Source: an uncultured Prevotellaceae bacterium
GTDB lineage: Bacteria; Bacteroidota; Bacteroidia; Bacteroidales; Bacteroidaceae
Direction: 5' to 3'
Assembly (NCBI GenBank): GCA_902790625.1
Contig: CADASP010000005.1
Span: 208,143 to 272,142, forward strand
Length of the DNA stretch: 64,000 nucleotides
The position numbers and the translations under genes were made by a program. This document shows positions 1-9,180 of the stretch, one piece after another (position 1 is the first letter of the stretch; each line of letters opens with the position of its first letter). The notes beneath the pieces are model-generated. The model worked only from the letters and a program-made list of their open reading frames with translations, was not told where the DNA came from and made no database searches.

Positions 1-966
1 AACTTTACCGAGCAGAGCACGCTGCGCGTGCAATACCGAGGCGACACGCAGCAGCCCGACATCACCCAGCTGCTCGACATCACCGACGACTCGAACCCGC
101 TCTACATCACGCAGGGCAACCCTGGCCTGAAGCCGTCGTTCACCAACTCGCTCAACCTTTACTTCAACAACTACATCACGCGCCACAAGCGTTCCATCGT
201 GGTCTACGCCAACTACAGGCACGTGCGCAACTCCATCTCGAATCTGGTGCGCTACAACGCCGAGACGGGCGGCAGTATCTCGCGCCCAGAGAACATCAAC
301 GGCAACTGGAACCTGAACGGCGGCTTGACCTTCAACACGGCCATCGACACCACCGCCCACTGGAACGTGGGCACCGACACACGCGCGCGCTATAATAATT
401 ATGTGAGCTACGCCGGAACGGTGCGCGAGGGGTCGCCCATAGAAATCAACACCACGCGCAGCATCAACGTCTCGGAGCGCTTGAACGTGAGCTATCGCAA
501 CGACTGGCTCGAAGTGACCCTCGATGGGTGGTGCAACTATCAGCACTCGCGCAACGAGTTGCAACCCAATGCCAACCTCGACACATGGCAGTTCAACTAC
601 GGTGGCCAGTTCCTGCTGCGTCTGCCGCTGGGCTTCGAGGTGAGCAGCAACATCCATGAGCGCAGCCGCCGAGGATACAACGACCCGTCGTCGAACACCA
701 ACGAGCTGCTCTGGAACGGACAGATATCGAAGACCTTCCTTCGCGACAAGTCGCTCATCGTAGCCCTGAACTTCTACGACCTCCTGGGACAACAGAGCAA
801 CTACGAGCGCTGGGTCAACGCCACGGGGCGCAGCGACACACGCTACAACAGCATCAACTCCTACGCCATGCTACACGTGCGCTATCGCCTCAACATGTTC
901 GGAGGAAAGAAGGACACCGAAGGGCGCTACGACAAGAAATGGGGCAACCGCGACCAAAGGAACTGA
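1..966 (+). CDS. Outer-membrane beta-barrel (TonB-dependent receptor-like) protein, C-terminal part
   Basis: The reading frame is open from the first base, so the gene starts to the left of the window; about 321 codons are seen. The sequence has alternating aromatic and polar residues typical of outer-membrane strands, many Asn/Tyr/Arg-rich turns, and ends in strands such as AMLHVRYRLNMFGGKK followed by a short charged tail. This is the look of the C-terminal barrel of the Bacteroidota outer-membrane protein family related to TonB-dependent receptors. No plug domain is visible because the N-terminus is missing, so the substrate cannot be inferred. It is followed after 32 bases by an alcohol dehydrogenase with no obvious promoter or terminator between them. 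Confidence 0.75.
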   Translation, partial: NFTEQSTLRVQYRGDTQQPDITQLLDITDDSNPLYITQGNPGLKPSFTNSLNLYFNNYITRHKRSIVVYANYRHVRNSISNLVRYNAETGGSISRPENINGNWNLNGGLTFNTAIDTTAHWNVGTDTRARYNNYVSYAGTVREGSPIEINTTRSINVSERLNVSYRNDWLEVTLDGWCNYQHSRNELQPNANLDTWQFNYGGQFLLRLPLGFEVSSNIHERSRRGYNDPSSNTNELLWNGQISKTFLRDKSLIVALNFYDLLGQQSNYERWVNATGRSDTRYNSINSYAMLHVRYRLNMFGGKKDTEGRYDKKWGNRDQRN

Positions 967-998
967 AGAACGACATCAAACATAAAAAAAATACGACA

Positions 999-2186
999 AT
1001 GAAAGACTTCAATTACTACGCCCCCACCGAAGTGGTGTTTGGCGAGAATGCTGAAGAGCAGGTGGCTGCTCTGGTGAAGAAATATGGTGGCACGAAGGTG
1101 CTGGTGCACTATGGCGGCAAGAGCGCTATCCGTTCGGGTCTGCTCGACAAGATGTGCCGTCTGCTGAGCGAGGGCGGCATCGCATTCGTCAAGCTGGGCG
1201 GCGTGGTGCCCAATCCACGTCTGTCGCTCGCCAAGGAGGGCATCGAGCTGTGCCGCCGCGAGGGCGTCGACTTCATCCTCGCCGTGGGCGGTGGTAGCGT
1301 CATCGACTCGGCCAAGTGCATCGCCTACGGCGTCGGCATGGACGACGACGTGTGGAATCTCTATCTCGGCAAGGCTGAGGCACCCACCACGATGCTGCCC
1401 GTGGCCTCGGTGCTCACCATCCCCGCTGCCGGCAGCGAGATGAGCGAGGCAAGCGTCATCACCAACGAGGATGGCGACGTGAAGCTGGGCTACTCCAACG
1501 ATATGTCACGCCCCAAGTTCGCCATCATGAACCCCCGCCGCACCTTTACCCTGCCGCCCTATCAGACGGCTGCGGGTGTCACCGACATGATGATGCACAC
1601 GATGGAGCGCTACTTCACAAACGACGACGACATGGACCTGACAACCGACCTGGCGGAGGCCGTCTTGCGCCGCATGAAGACCGCCGTGTTCGACGTGCTG
1701 CGCAATCCCGAGGACTATCGCCAGCGCGCACAAATCATGTGGGGCGGCAGCGTGGCACACAACGGACTGACGGGCTGCGGCGTCAGCGACGACTGGGCCA
1801 CACACCAGCTGGAGCACGAACTCAGCGGAATGTTCGACGTCACCCACGGAGCCGGACTGGCAGCCATCTGGCCCAGCTGGGCACGCTATGTCATGCACCA
1901 GAACCTGAGCCGCTTCGTTCGCTTCGCCGTCAACGTGATGGACGTACCCAACGACTTCACCGACCCCGAGGGCACCGCCCAGAAAGGCATCGAGGCCATG
2001 GAGCGCTTCTACCACGCCATTGGCATGCCCATCAACATCAAGGAGCTGATAGGCCGCGACATCACCGACGACGAAATCCGCGAGATGACCCGCAAGTGCA
2101 GTCGCGACTACACCGCCACCTGCGGCTGTCTGAAGGTGCTGAAGGCCGACGACATGGAGGCCATCTACAAGATGGCAAGAGGGTGA
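999..2186 (+). CDS. Iron-containing alcohol dehydrogenase (YqhD/butanol dehydrogenase type)
   Basis: A 395-residue protein of normal length for the family. Cytosolic NAD(P)H-dependent oxidoreductase that interconverts aldehydes or ketones and alcohols; the exact substrate is not readable. Visible motifs: VVFGENAEEQV near the start, the nucleotide-binding GGGSVIDSAK at about residues 96-105, and the metal-site region with DMMMH (about 196) and HQLEHELSGMFDVTHGAGLA (about 268-287). I chose the ATG at 999 rather than an upstream in-frame codon at 939 because the conserved protein begins with MKDFNYYAPTEVVFG and the extra residues would overlap the previous gene. Confidence 0.88.
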   Translation: MKDFNYYAPTEVVFGENAEEQVAALVKKYGGTKVLVHYGGKSAIRSGLLDKMCRLLSEGGIAFVKLGGVVPNPRLSLAKEGIELCRREGVDFILAVGGGSVIDSAKCIAYGVGMDDDVWNLYLGKAEAPTTMLPVASVLTIPAAGSEMSEASVITNEDGDVKLGYSNDMSRPKFAIMNPRRTFTLPPYQTAAGVTDMMMHTMERYFTNDDDMDLTTDLAEAVLRRMKTAVFDVLRNPEDYRQRAQIMWGGSVAHNGLTGCGVSDDWATHQLEHELSGMFDVTHGAGLAAIWPSWARYVMHQNLSRFVRFAVNVMDVPNDFTDPEGTAQKGIEAMERFYHAIGMPINIKELIGRDITDDEIREMTRKCSRDYTATCGCLKVLKADDMEAIYKMARG

Positions 2187-2253
2187 AGAAAGGCGTAAAG
2201 ACGCATCGTTTTGTCCAAAACGCTTCGGCGAATGCGAAAATACGGCGAAAAAG

Positions 2254-2285
2254 TTTGGCTATTTGCAGAAAAAAGGCTATTTTTG
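2254..2285 (+). promoter_or_regulatory. Bacteroidota-type promoter for the FGGY kinase
   Basis: TTTG at 2254-2257 and TATTTTTG at 2278-2285, 20 bases apart, match the -33/-7 pattern of the Bacteroidota housekeeping sigma factor. The ATG of the kinase follows about 28 bases downstream. Confidence 0.6.
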
Positions 2286-2313
2286 CAGCCTAAAACCCTA
2301 ATTAACAGAAACT

Positions 2314-3906
2314 ATGACCGCAAAGCAAACCATTGAGGCTGGAAAAGCCATCCTGGGAATCGAATTTGGTTCCACACGTATTAAAGCCGTTCTTATCGAC
2401 GAACAAAACAAACCCATTGCACAAGGCTCGCACGAGTGGGAGAACCAGCTCGTAGATGGGCTGTGGACCTACAGCACCGAGGCCGTATGGTACGGGCTCC
2501 AGGACTGCTATGCCGACCTGCGCAAAGATGTGCAGAAACAGTACGATTGCGAGATTGAGAGCCTCGCCGCCATCGGTTTCTCGGCCATGATGCACGGCTA
2601 TATGGCCTTCAACAAGAACGAGGAGATTATGGTGCCCTTCCGCACTTGGCGCAACACCAACACGGGCAAGGCCGCAGCAAAGCTCTCGGAGCTGTTCAAC
2701 TACAACATCCCCCTGCGCTGGAGCATCAGCCACCTCTATGAAGCCATTCTCGACAACGAGGAGCACGTGGCCGACATCAAGTACCTCACCACGCTGGCTG
2801 GCTATGTGCACTGGCAGGTCACCGGCCAGTTTGTGCTGGGCGTGGGCGATGCTTCGGGCATGATTCCCGTAGACCCCGCCACCAAGACCTACGATGCCGA
2901 GATGGTGCGCAAGTTCGACGAGCTCATCGCCCCGAAGGGCTTCTCGTGGAAGCTGCTCGACATCCTGCCCAAGAGCCTGAACGCTGGCGAGAACGCTGGC
3001 TTCCTTACCCCCGAAGGCGCCAAGAAGCTCGACGTGAGCGGTCACCTGAAGGCTGGCATCCCCGTTTGTCCTCCTGAAGGCGACGCCGGCACCGGCATGG
3101 TGGCCACCAATGCCGTGAAGCAGCGCACGGGCAACGTATCGGCCGGCACGTCGTCGTTCTCGATGATTGTGCTCGAAAAACCGCTGTCGAAGCCCTACGA
3201 GATGATTGACATGGTGACCACGCCCGACGGCAGCCTCGTGGCCATGGTGCACTGCAACAACTGCACCAGCGACATCAACGCCTGGGTGGGCCTCTTCAAG
3301 GAGTATCAGCAGCTTCTCGGCGTGCCCGTGGATATGAACGAGCTCTATGGCAAGCTGTTCAACAAGGCATTAGAGGGCGACGCCGACTGCGGTGGACTGA
3401 TGGCCTACAACTATGTGAGCGGCGAGCCCGTCACAGGCCTGAGCGAAGGCCGCCCGATGTTCATTCGCTCGGCTGGCGACAAGTTCAACTTGGCCAACTT
3501 CATGCGCAGCCACCTCTATGGTGCCATCGGCGTGCTGAAGATAGGCAACGACATCCTGTTCAAGGAAGAGAAGATCAAGGTAGACCGCATCACCGGCCAC
3601 GGTGGCTACTTCAAGACCCCCGGCGTGGGTCAGCGCATGCTCGCCGCAGCCCTCAACTCGCCCATCAGCGTCATGGAGACGGCTGGCGAAGGCGGCGCAT
3701 GGGGCATCGCCCTGCTGGCAGGCTATGCGGTGAACAATCCCGGCAAGCTGTCGCTGGCCGACTACCTCGAAGAGGTCGTCTTCGCTGGAAACACGGGCAT
3801 CAGCATTGCACCCACGCCTGAGGATGTAGCAGGATTCGAGAAGTACATCGAGAACTACAAGAACTGTCTGCCCGTGGAGCAGTGCGCCGTAGACAACAAG
3901 AAATAA
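2314..3906 (+). CDS. FGGY-family carbohydrate kinase
   Basis: A 530-residue cytosolic sugar kinase of the FGGY (ribulokinase/xylulokinase/glycerol kinase) superfamily. It shows the N-terminal ATPase phosphate loop GIEFGSTRIKAVLID (about residues 14-28), a second phosphate loop GTSSFSMIV near 279, EGDAGTGM near 254, and the C-terminal GHGGYFKTPGVGQRML segment near 428, all expected for this fold. Transfers phosphate from ATP to a pentose or deoxysugar. In gut Bacteroidota close relatives are usually labelled xylulokinase or are linked to L-arabinose/L-ribulose use, but no isomerase or epimerase lies next to it here, so I leave the substrate open. The M13 peptidase begins five bases after its stop. 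Confidence 0.8.
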   Translation: MTAKQTIEAGKAILGIEFGSTRIKAVLIDEQNKPIAQGSHEWENQLVDGLWTYSTEAVWYGLQDCYADLRKDVQKQYDCEIESLAAIGFSAMMHGYMAFNKNEEIMVPFRTWRNTNTGKAAAKLSELFNYNIPLRWSISHLYEAILDNEEHVADIKYLTTLAGYVHWQVTGQFVLGVGDASGMIPVDPATKTYDAEMVRKFDELIAPKGFSWKLLDILPKSLNAGENAGFLTPEGAKKLDVSGHLKAGIPVCPPEGDAGTGMVATNAVKQRTGNVSAGTSSFSMIVLEKPLSKPYEMIDMVTTPDGSLVAMVHCNNCTSDINAWVGLFKEYQQLLGVPVDMNELYGKLFNKALEGDADCGGLMAYNYVSGEPVTGLSEGRPMFIRSAGDKFNLANFMRSHLYGAIGVLKIGNDILFKEEKIKVDRITGHGGYFKTPGVGQRMLAAALNSPISVMETAGEGGAWGIALLAGYAVNNPGKLSLADYLEEVVFAGNTGISIAPTPEDVAGFEKYIENYKNCLPVEQCAVDNKK

Positions 3907-3910
3907 TACC

Positions 3911-5950
3911 ATGAAACTCAAAACGTTTATCACTACTATGGCTATGATGACCATGCCGCTGGTTGCCTCCGCACAAGGCAACCAGCGGTCGGGCATCGAC
4001 CGCGGCAACTTCGACACGTCGGTGCGGGCTGCCGACGACTTCTACCAGTATGCCTGTGGCGGCTGGATGCAGAAGAACCCGCTGCCCGCCGCCTACAGCC
4101 GCTTCGGCTCGTTCGACGTGCTGGGCGAGGAGAACAACAAGCGCATCAACGGCATCCTCGACGAGCTGCTGCACGGCATCTACAAAGCAGGTTCGACCGA
4201 GAAGAAGCTCAGCGACCTCTACAAGCTGGCCATGGACTCCGTGAAGCGCGATGCCGACGGCATTGAGCCCGCCATGGGCATCATCCGACAGATGGAGCAA
4301 GCCAAGACCAAGGACCAACTCTTCGACATCCAGCTGCAGATGGCACCCTACGGCAACACCGAGTTCTTCCGCGCTGGCATCGGTGCCGACGAGAAGAACG
4401 CCACGCAGAACATTCTCCAGGTGTCGCAGGGCGGACTGACGCTGGGCATGAAGGACTACTATCTGGACACCGACCCAGAGACAACAAAGATTCGCGAGGA
4501 GTATAAAAAGCACATCGTGCGCATGTTCCAGCTCTTTGGCTTCAAGAAGGCTCAGGCCCAAAAGAAGATGAAGAACATCGTGCGCTTGGAGACCGAGCTG
4601 GCCAAGGTGAGCCGCTCGCGCACCGAGCTGCGCGACCCACAGCGAAACTACAACAAGACCACGCTGCGGGAGTTTGAGACCTCCTACCCCAATCTGAAGC
4701 TGGAGCGCCAGATGAATGCCCAGGGCATCGCATCGAAGCACATCCAGGAGCTGGTGGTGGGGCAGCCTGAGTTCTTTGCCGGTGCCGACAAGCTCGTCGC
4801 CACGATGACCGCTGCCGAATACCGCGACTACATGGAGTGGGGACAAATCATGTCGGCAGCCGGCTACCTGAGCGACGAGGTGGAGAAGAACAACTTCGAG
4901 TTCTTCGGCAAGGTGATGTCGGGCCGAAAGGAGGACCATCCCCTCTGGCGCCGCTCCACACAGCAGCTCGAAGGGCAGATGGGTCAGGCTCTGGGCAAGA
5001 TCTATGCCGACAAATATTTCCCTGAAGCTGCTAAGAAGCGCATGGTAGAGCTGATAAAGAATCTGCAGATAGCCCTCGGCGAGCGCATCGCAGCACAGGA
5101 CTGGATGACCGACTCCACCAAGGTGAACGCCCTGCTGAAGCTGAACACATTCTACGTGAAGGTGGGCTATCCCGACAAGTGGATTGACATGACGAAGCTC
5201 ACCATCGACCCCAAGAAGTCCTACTACGAGAACATCCGCGAGTGCCGCAAGTTCTGGAACAACTACGAGATTGAGCATACGGCTGGCAAGCCCGTCGACC
5301 GCGACGACTGGTACATGTATCCGCAGACGGTGAATGCCTACTACAACCCCACCACCAACGAGATCTGCTTCCCTGCCGGCATCCTGCAGCGTCCCTTCTT
5401 CGACATGGAGGCCGACGATGCCTTCAACTATGGTGCCATCGGCGTGGTCATCGGCCATGAGATGACGCACGGATTCGACGACCAGGGACGACAGTTCGAC
5501 AAGGACGGCAACATGCACGACTGGTGGGCAAAGACCGACGGTGAGAAGTTCAAGGAGCGCACCGACAAATACGCCGACTTCTTCTCGGCCATCAACGTGC
5601 TACCCGACCTGAAAGCCAACGGACGCCTGACGCTGGGTGAGAACCTGGCCGACCACGGAGGTCTGCAGGTGGCATACGCAGCCTTCAAGAACGCCACGAA
5701 GAACAAGCCGCTCCCCGTCATCGACGGACTGACCCCCGACCAGCGTTTCTTCATTGCCTATGCTGGCGTGTGGGCTGGCAACATCACCGACGAAGAGATT
5801 CGCAACCGCACCAAGAGCGACCCCCATGCCTTGGGCCGTTGGCGTGTGAACGGCGCCCTGCCCCACATCGACGCCTGGTACGAGGCCTTCGGCGTGAAGC
5901 CCGGCGACAAGATGTACATCCCCAAGGCCGACCGTCTGCCCCTGTGGTGA
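3911..5950 (+). CDS. M13-family zinc endopeptidase (neprilysin/PepO-like), exported
   Basis: A 679-residue protein with an N-terminal signal peptide ending around ASAQG, so probably periplasmic or outer-membrane-facing. The zinc site is complete: HEMTH at about residues 515-519 inside VVIGHEMTHGFDDQG, and the third ligand in ENLADHGGL at about 577-585. The NAYYNPTTNEICFPAGIL substrate-binding stretch and the C-terminal end in ...ADRLPLW also match the family. It cleaves oligopeptides. It starts five bases after the kinase, so the two are probably co-transcribed, and a strong hairpin follows the stop. Confidence 0.92.
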   Translation: MKLKTFITTMAMMTMPLVASAQGNQRSGIDRGNFDTSVRAADDFYQYACGGWMQKNPLPAAYSRFGSFDVLGEENNKRINGILDELLHGIYKAGSTEKKLSDLYKLAMDSVKRDADGIEPAMGIIRQMEQAKTKDQLFDIQLQMAPYGNTEFFRAGIGADEKNATQNILQVSQGGLTLGMKDYYLDTDPETTKIREEYKKHIVRMFQLFGFKKAQAQKKMKNIVRLETELAKVSRSRTELRDPQRNYNKTTLREFETSYPNLKLERQMNAQGIASKHIQELVVGQPEFFAGADKLVATMTAAEYRDYMEWGQIMSAAGYLSDEVEKNNFEFFGKVMSGRKEDHPLWRRSTQQLEGQMGQALGKIYADKYFPEAAKKRMVELIKNLQIALGERIAAQDWMTDSTKVNALLKLNTFYVKVGYPDKWIDMTKLTIDPKKSYYENIRECRKFWNNYEIEHTAGKPVDRDDWYMYPQTVNAYYNPTTNEICFPAGILQRPFFDMEADDAFNYGAIGVVIGHEMTHGFDDQGRQFDKDGNMHDWWAKTDGEKFKERTDKYADFFSAINVLPDLKANGRLTLGENLADHGGLQVAYAAFKNATKNKPLPVIDGLTPDQRFFIAYAGVWAGNITDEEIRNRTKSDPHALGRWRVNGALPHIDAWYEAFGVKPGDKMYIPKADRLPLW

Positions 5951-5973
5951 TAATAGTTCAGAGATAAAAGTTG

Positions 5974-6027
5974 AGAGTTGAGCGACTTTAGTTCTGCGAA
6001 TAAACTAAAGTCGCTCAACTCTTTTTC
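5974..6027 (+). terminator. Rho-independent terminator after the M13 peptidase
   Basis: A perfect 20-bp stem (5974-5993 with 6003-6022) around a 9-base loop, followed by a T run. It ends the kinase-peptidase transcript. The stem sequence (gttgagcgactttagt) reappears in altered form in the neighbouring opposite-strand hairpin. Confidence 0.85.
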
Positions 6028-6055
6028 TATCAGCTCTCCATCTTGTTGAGAACAC

Positions 6056-6114
6056 GAAAAAAGAGAGTTGAGCGGCTCGTCACCATTCGCAGGACAAAAG
6101 TCACTCAACTCTCT
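6056..6114 (-). terminator. Terminator hairpin after the GGGtGRT gene
   Basis: On the minus strand agagagttgag (6104-6114) pairs with ctcaactctct (6062-6072) and is followed by a run of T, just downstream of the GGGtGRT gene. Its interior resembles the convergent plus-strand terminator at 5974-6027, suggesting both derive from one repeat element. Confidence 0.6.
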
Positions 6115-6132
6115 ACTCTTATCTTTCAACTC

Positions 6133-7146
6133 TTACTTCTTGTTCAGAGCCAGGTCAATCTCCACGGCGATGCTGACGGTGGCACCCACCATCGGGTTGT
6201 TGCCGATGCCGAGGAAGCCCATCATCTCAACGTGGGCGGGAACGCTCGACGAGCCGGCGAACTGAGCGTCGCTGTGCATGCGGCCCAGCGTGTCGGTCAT
6301 GCCGTAGCTGGCGGGACCGGCAGCCATGTTGTCGGGGTGCAGGGTGCGACCCGTACCACCACCACTGGCCACTGAGAAGTAAGGCTTGCCAGCGAGCACG
6401 CGCTCCTTCTTGTACGTTCCGGCCACAGGGTGCTGGAAACGAGTGGGGTTGGTAGAGTTACCTGTGATGCTCACGTCGACATTCTCCTTCCACAGGATGG
6501 CCACGCCCTCACGCACGTCGTCGGCACCATAGCAGCGCACCTTAGCGCGCGGGCCATCGCTGTAGGCGGTCTCGTTCACCACCTTCACCTCGCCGGTGTA
6601 GTAGTCGAACTTCGTCTGCACGTATGTGAAGCCGTTGATGCGGCTGATGATCATGGCAGCGTCCTTGCCCAGACCGTTCAGGATGACGCGCAGAGGCTTC
6701 TGGCGCACCTTGTTGGCCTTCTCGGCAATCTTGATGGCACCCTCGGCGGCAGCGAAGCTCTCGTGGCCAGCCAGGAAGGCGAAGCACTCCGTCTCCTCGC
6801 GCAGCAGGCGAGCGGCCAGGTTACCATGGCCGATACCCACCTTGCGGTCGTCGGCCACTGAGCCAGGGATGCAGAAGCTCTGCAGACCGATGCCGATGGC
6901 TTCAGCGGCCTCGGCAGCGCTCTTCACGCCCTTCTTGATGGCGATGGCAGCACCACACACATAGGCCCACTTGGCATTCTCGAAGCAGATGCCCTGCGTC
7001 TCTTCGCACATCAGGTAGGGGTCAACGCCTGCCTTGTCGCAAATCTCGTTGGCCTCCTCGATGCTGGCAATACCGTTCTCGTTCAGAGCGGCCAGTACCT
7101 GCTTGATACGACGCTCATAGCTTTCAAAACTTACTTTTCTTATCAT
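6133..7146 (-). CDS. GGGtGRT family protein (function unknown)
   Basis: A 337-residue protein carrying the signature SGGGTGRTLHPDNMA at about residues 258-272 that names the family. No signal peptide or membrane segment is visible. The family has no established biochemical role that I can name. In Bacteroidota and Clostridia it is found beside a NifU-like iron-sulfur scaffold protein, and that is the case here: the scaffold gene lies 162 bases upstream on the same strand. Cysteines near the N-terminus (NEICDKAG, LMCEETQGICFENAKWAYVCGAA) could bind metal or a cluster, but this is inference. Confidence 0.85.
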   Translation of the reverse strand: MIRKVSFESYERRIKQVLAALNENGIASIEEANEICDKAGVDPYLMCEETQGICFENAKWAYVCGAAIAIKKGVKSAAEAAEAIGIGLQSFCIPGSVADDRKVGIGHGNLAARLLREETECFAFLAGHESFAAAEGAIKIAEKANKVRQKPLRVILNGLGKDAAMIISRINGFTYVQTKFDYYTGEVKVVNETAYSDGPRAKVRCYGADDVREGVAILWKENVDVSITGNSTNPTRFQHPVAGTYKKERVLAGKPYFSVASGGGTGRTLHPDNMAAGPASYGMTDTLGRMHSDAQFAGSSSVPAHVEMMGFLGIGNNPMVGATVSIAVEIDLALNKK

Positions 7147-7310
7147 ATAAACCCGCCCCCATCTCCTCCCGTCCGGGAGGGTTGCTTGGTTAGTTTTGGG
7201 GGTCCAAGCTAAATATTGTTTTTACTATTAATAATTATAACGAATGACTTTTCCTCTACAAGTCTTTAATAGACTCCCCTCCCGCACGAGAGGGGCAGGG
7301 GGTGGGTCTT
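7147..7310. repeat. GC-rich palindromic elements between the two iron-sulfur-associated genes
   Basis: Two copies of the family (about 7147-7187 and 7271-7310, the latter with ctcccctcccgcacgagagg) fill the ends of the gap between the NifU-like and GGGtGRT genes; the centre is AT-rich. The right copy reaches the stop codon of the scaffold gene. They could act as transcript-processing hairpins within a two-gene operon. Confidence 0.6.
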
Positions 7311-8010
7311 ACTCCTTGCGTGGGTCAATAGCTTTCACGATACCCTGCTCAGCCTTGGTGCGACCGTAGCTGCCGGTGAACTTCTTCACAGCCTCATTGG
7401 CGTCCATGCCACCTTTGATGGCCTCCATCATCTTGCCTAAATGCACATACTCATAGCCACACACCTGGTCGTCCTTGTCGAGGAACTGCTTGGTGATGTA
7501 GCCCTCGGTCAGCTCCAGATAGCGCGTGCCCTTGGCCACGGTGCCATAGAGCGTACCTGTCTGCGAGCGGAGGCCCTTGCCCAGGTCTTCCAGACCAGCG
7601 CCAATCACGAGTCCGCCTTCACTGAAGGCACTCTGCGTGCGTCCGTAGACGATTTGCAGGAACAACTCGCGCATGGCGGTGTTGATGGCATCGCACACCA
7701 GGTCGGTGTTCAGAGCTTCGAGGATGGTCTTGCCGGGAAGAATCTCGCTGGCCATAGCAGCAGAGTGGGTCATGCCCGTGCAGCCGATGGTCTCCACCAG
7801 AGCTTCCTGAATCACGCCGTCCTTCACGTTCAGGCTCAGCTTGCAGGCACCCTGCTGAGGAGCGCACCAGCCAATGCCGTGGGTGTAGCCCGAAATGTCC
7901 TTGATCTCCTTGGCCTGAATCCACTTGCCCTCCTCGGGGATGGGTGCTGGCCCGTGGTTGGGGCCTTTGGCCACAACGCACATGTTTTCAACTTCTTTTG
8001 AATAAATCAT
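7309..8010 (-). CDS. NifU-like iron-sulfur cluster assembly scaffold protein
   Basis: A 233-residue protein with the NifU/IscU N-terminal pattern: Cys56 in GACKLSL, Cys77 in ETIGCTGMTHSAAMASE and Cys106 in DLVCDAIN, the three cysteines that hold a transient Fe-S cluster in this family. It is longer than bacterial IscU (about 130 residues) and has a C-terminal extension with another Cys (VCGYEYV, 184) and a SYGRTKAEQGIVKAID tail. It is the partner gene of the GGGtGRT protein. A -7 box lies about 80 bases upstream. There is no cysteine desulfurase nearby, so it is probably a specialised scaffold and not the housekeeping one. Confidence 0.8.
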   Translation of the reverse strand: MIYSKEVENMCVVAKGPNHGPAPIPEEGKWIQAKEIKDISGYTHGIGWCAPQQGACKLSLNVKDGVIQEALVETIGCTGMTHSAAMASEILPGKTILEALNTDLVCDAINTAMRELFLQIVYGRTQSAFSEGGLVIGAGLEDLGKGLRSQTGTLYGTVAKGTRYLELTEGYITKQFLDKDDQVCGYEYVHLGKMMEAIKGGMDANEAVKKFTGSYGRTKAEQGIVKAIDPRKE

Positions 8011-8087
8011 CTTTTTAATTTACAATTTAACGATTTACAATTGACTATTTGTTTGGTTCTATTTTTATAAGAATAATTACGAGAGTG

Positions 8088-8095
8088 CAAAGATA
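8088..8095 (-). promoter_or_regulatory. -7 box for the NifU-like / GGGtGRT pair
   Basis: TATCTTTG on the minus strand, about 78 bases upstream of the scaffold ATG, giving a 5' leader of roughly 70 bases. Confidence 0.5.
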
Positions 8096-8385
8096 CAGTT
8101 TTTTTTTCAGACTACCTAAAAATGACGACTGTTTTTTTGCTTTGAAGTGCTTAAATCGGTTCTAAAAGATTTCACATGGGTGGAAAAGTTTATTTCTCGT
8201 CGTGGTTTTATCGTTCCACGTCGTGGATAAACTTTTGCCACGGCTTTTTCAAACTTTGGCTGACACACAAAGCCTGCCGGAAAAAACCGGGCATGACTTT
8301 TCAAAATTAGGAGCGCTCCATATTTTAAAAAGTCAACGCCAAATAAAAATTTGGAGTGCTCCAAATTTACGGTAAGTGTATGCGT
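8096..8385. repeat. AT-rich intergenic element with the aaaagtcaacgcc motif
   Basis: No plausible gene. It contains aaaaagtcaacgccaaat near 8330 and paired gagcgctcc / ggagtgctcc segments near 8310-8370. Related text occurs at about 18,090-18,230 and 32,290-32,450, so this is a dispersed, degenerate intergenic family. Confidence 0.5.
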
Positions 8386-9177
8386 TTATTTGTCAGGGCG
8401 TTGCATTCTGATGTTCAGCTGCAGCAGAGCGGGGACCAGAATGCAGAGCGAGAAGAGCAACGCGAGCAGCACGGGACGGGTGCCCGGCCCTACGATGTCT
8501 CGCAACGACTGCGGGTTGTGATAGAGATGGTAGAGGGCGTAGGCCGCCGTGTTGTTGGCCCAATGATAGGCCACACCAGGGACGATGCTGCCCGTGCGCA
8601 TATATAGCCACCCCAGCAGCAGACCGATGAGGAAGGCGTGGGGCATCTGCGCCGGGTTCATGTGTATCAGGGCAAAGAGGAATGCCGAGAGGGCAATCAT
8701 CAGCCAGCGACGGCGCGGCTTCCACTGCAAGAGGGCACGCAGCACGCAACCACGAAACACCATCTCCTCGACCACCGGCGGCAGCAGGGCTATCACCATG
8801 TAGCCACCAGGCACGCTCATCATCCCTTCCAACTGTTCGTTGGTTTGGTCTACTATCTCTTTGGCCCATCCGCTCCACTCGGGGATGAATCCCTGCACCA
8901 ACAGCGACGGCACGATGGCTCCCAGCGAGGCCACCACACACCAAGCCAGCACGGCCCAAGGTCGCGAGCGCAGATAGTCAGGCGAGACCGTGAACCACCC
9001 CGCTTTCAGAAACACAATGATGACGGCCAAGCTATAGGCGACCATCGTGCCAATGGTCCACAGGGGAGGCATAGAATTTGAGGAACCGTCGACAAGGGTA
9101 TAGACCATGCCTGCGAGTCCTTGGACTATAAACTCAACAGCCAGGAACGCAAAGAGATAGAGCAGTGCACGTTTCAT
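8386..9177 (-). CDS. CPBP-family intramembrane metalloprotease (CAAX/abi)
   Basis: A 263-residue inner-membrane protein with about seven hydrophobic segments. The family motifs are present: EEMVFRGCVL (glutamate pair plus R) near residue 140, ALIHMNP (His) and the terminal GVAYHWANNTAAY (His/Asn). These residues form the active site of the Rce1-like CPBP proteases. Bacterial members act in peptide processing or self-immunity, and the substrate here is unknown. It begins four bases after ribF, so it is translated from the ribF transcript. Confidence 0.85.
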   Translation of the reverse strand: MKRALLYLFAFLAVEFIVQGLAGMVYTLVDGSSNSMPPLWTIGTMVAYSLAVIIVFLKAGWFTVSPDYLRSRPWAVLAWCVVASLGAIVPSLLVQGFIPEWSGWAKEIVDQTNEQLEGMMSVPGGYMVIALLPPVVEEMVFRGCVLRALLQWKPRRRWLMIALSAFLFALIHMNPAQMPHAFLIGLLLGWLYMRTGSIVPGVAYHWANNTAAYALYHLYHNPQSLRDIVGPGTRPVLLALLFSLCILVPALLQLNIRMQRPDK

Positions 9178-9180
9178 TTC

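Noticed and set aside
3800..5518. Long minus-strand open frame opposite the M13 peptidase (572 codons)
   Set aside because: It is a by-product of GC-rich codon use in the real gene; the translation is Leu/Val/His-rich with no family motif, and it covers a complete, motif-bearing peptidase.
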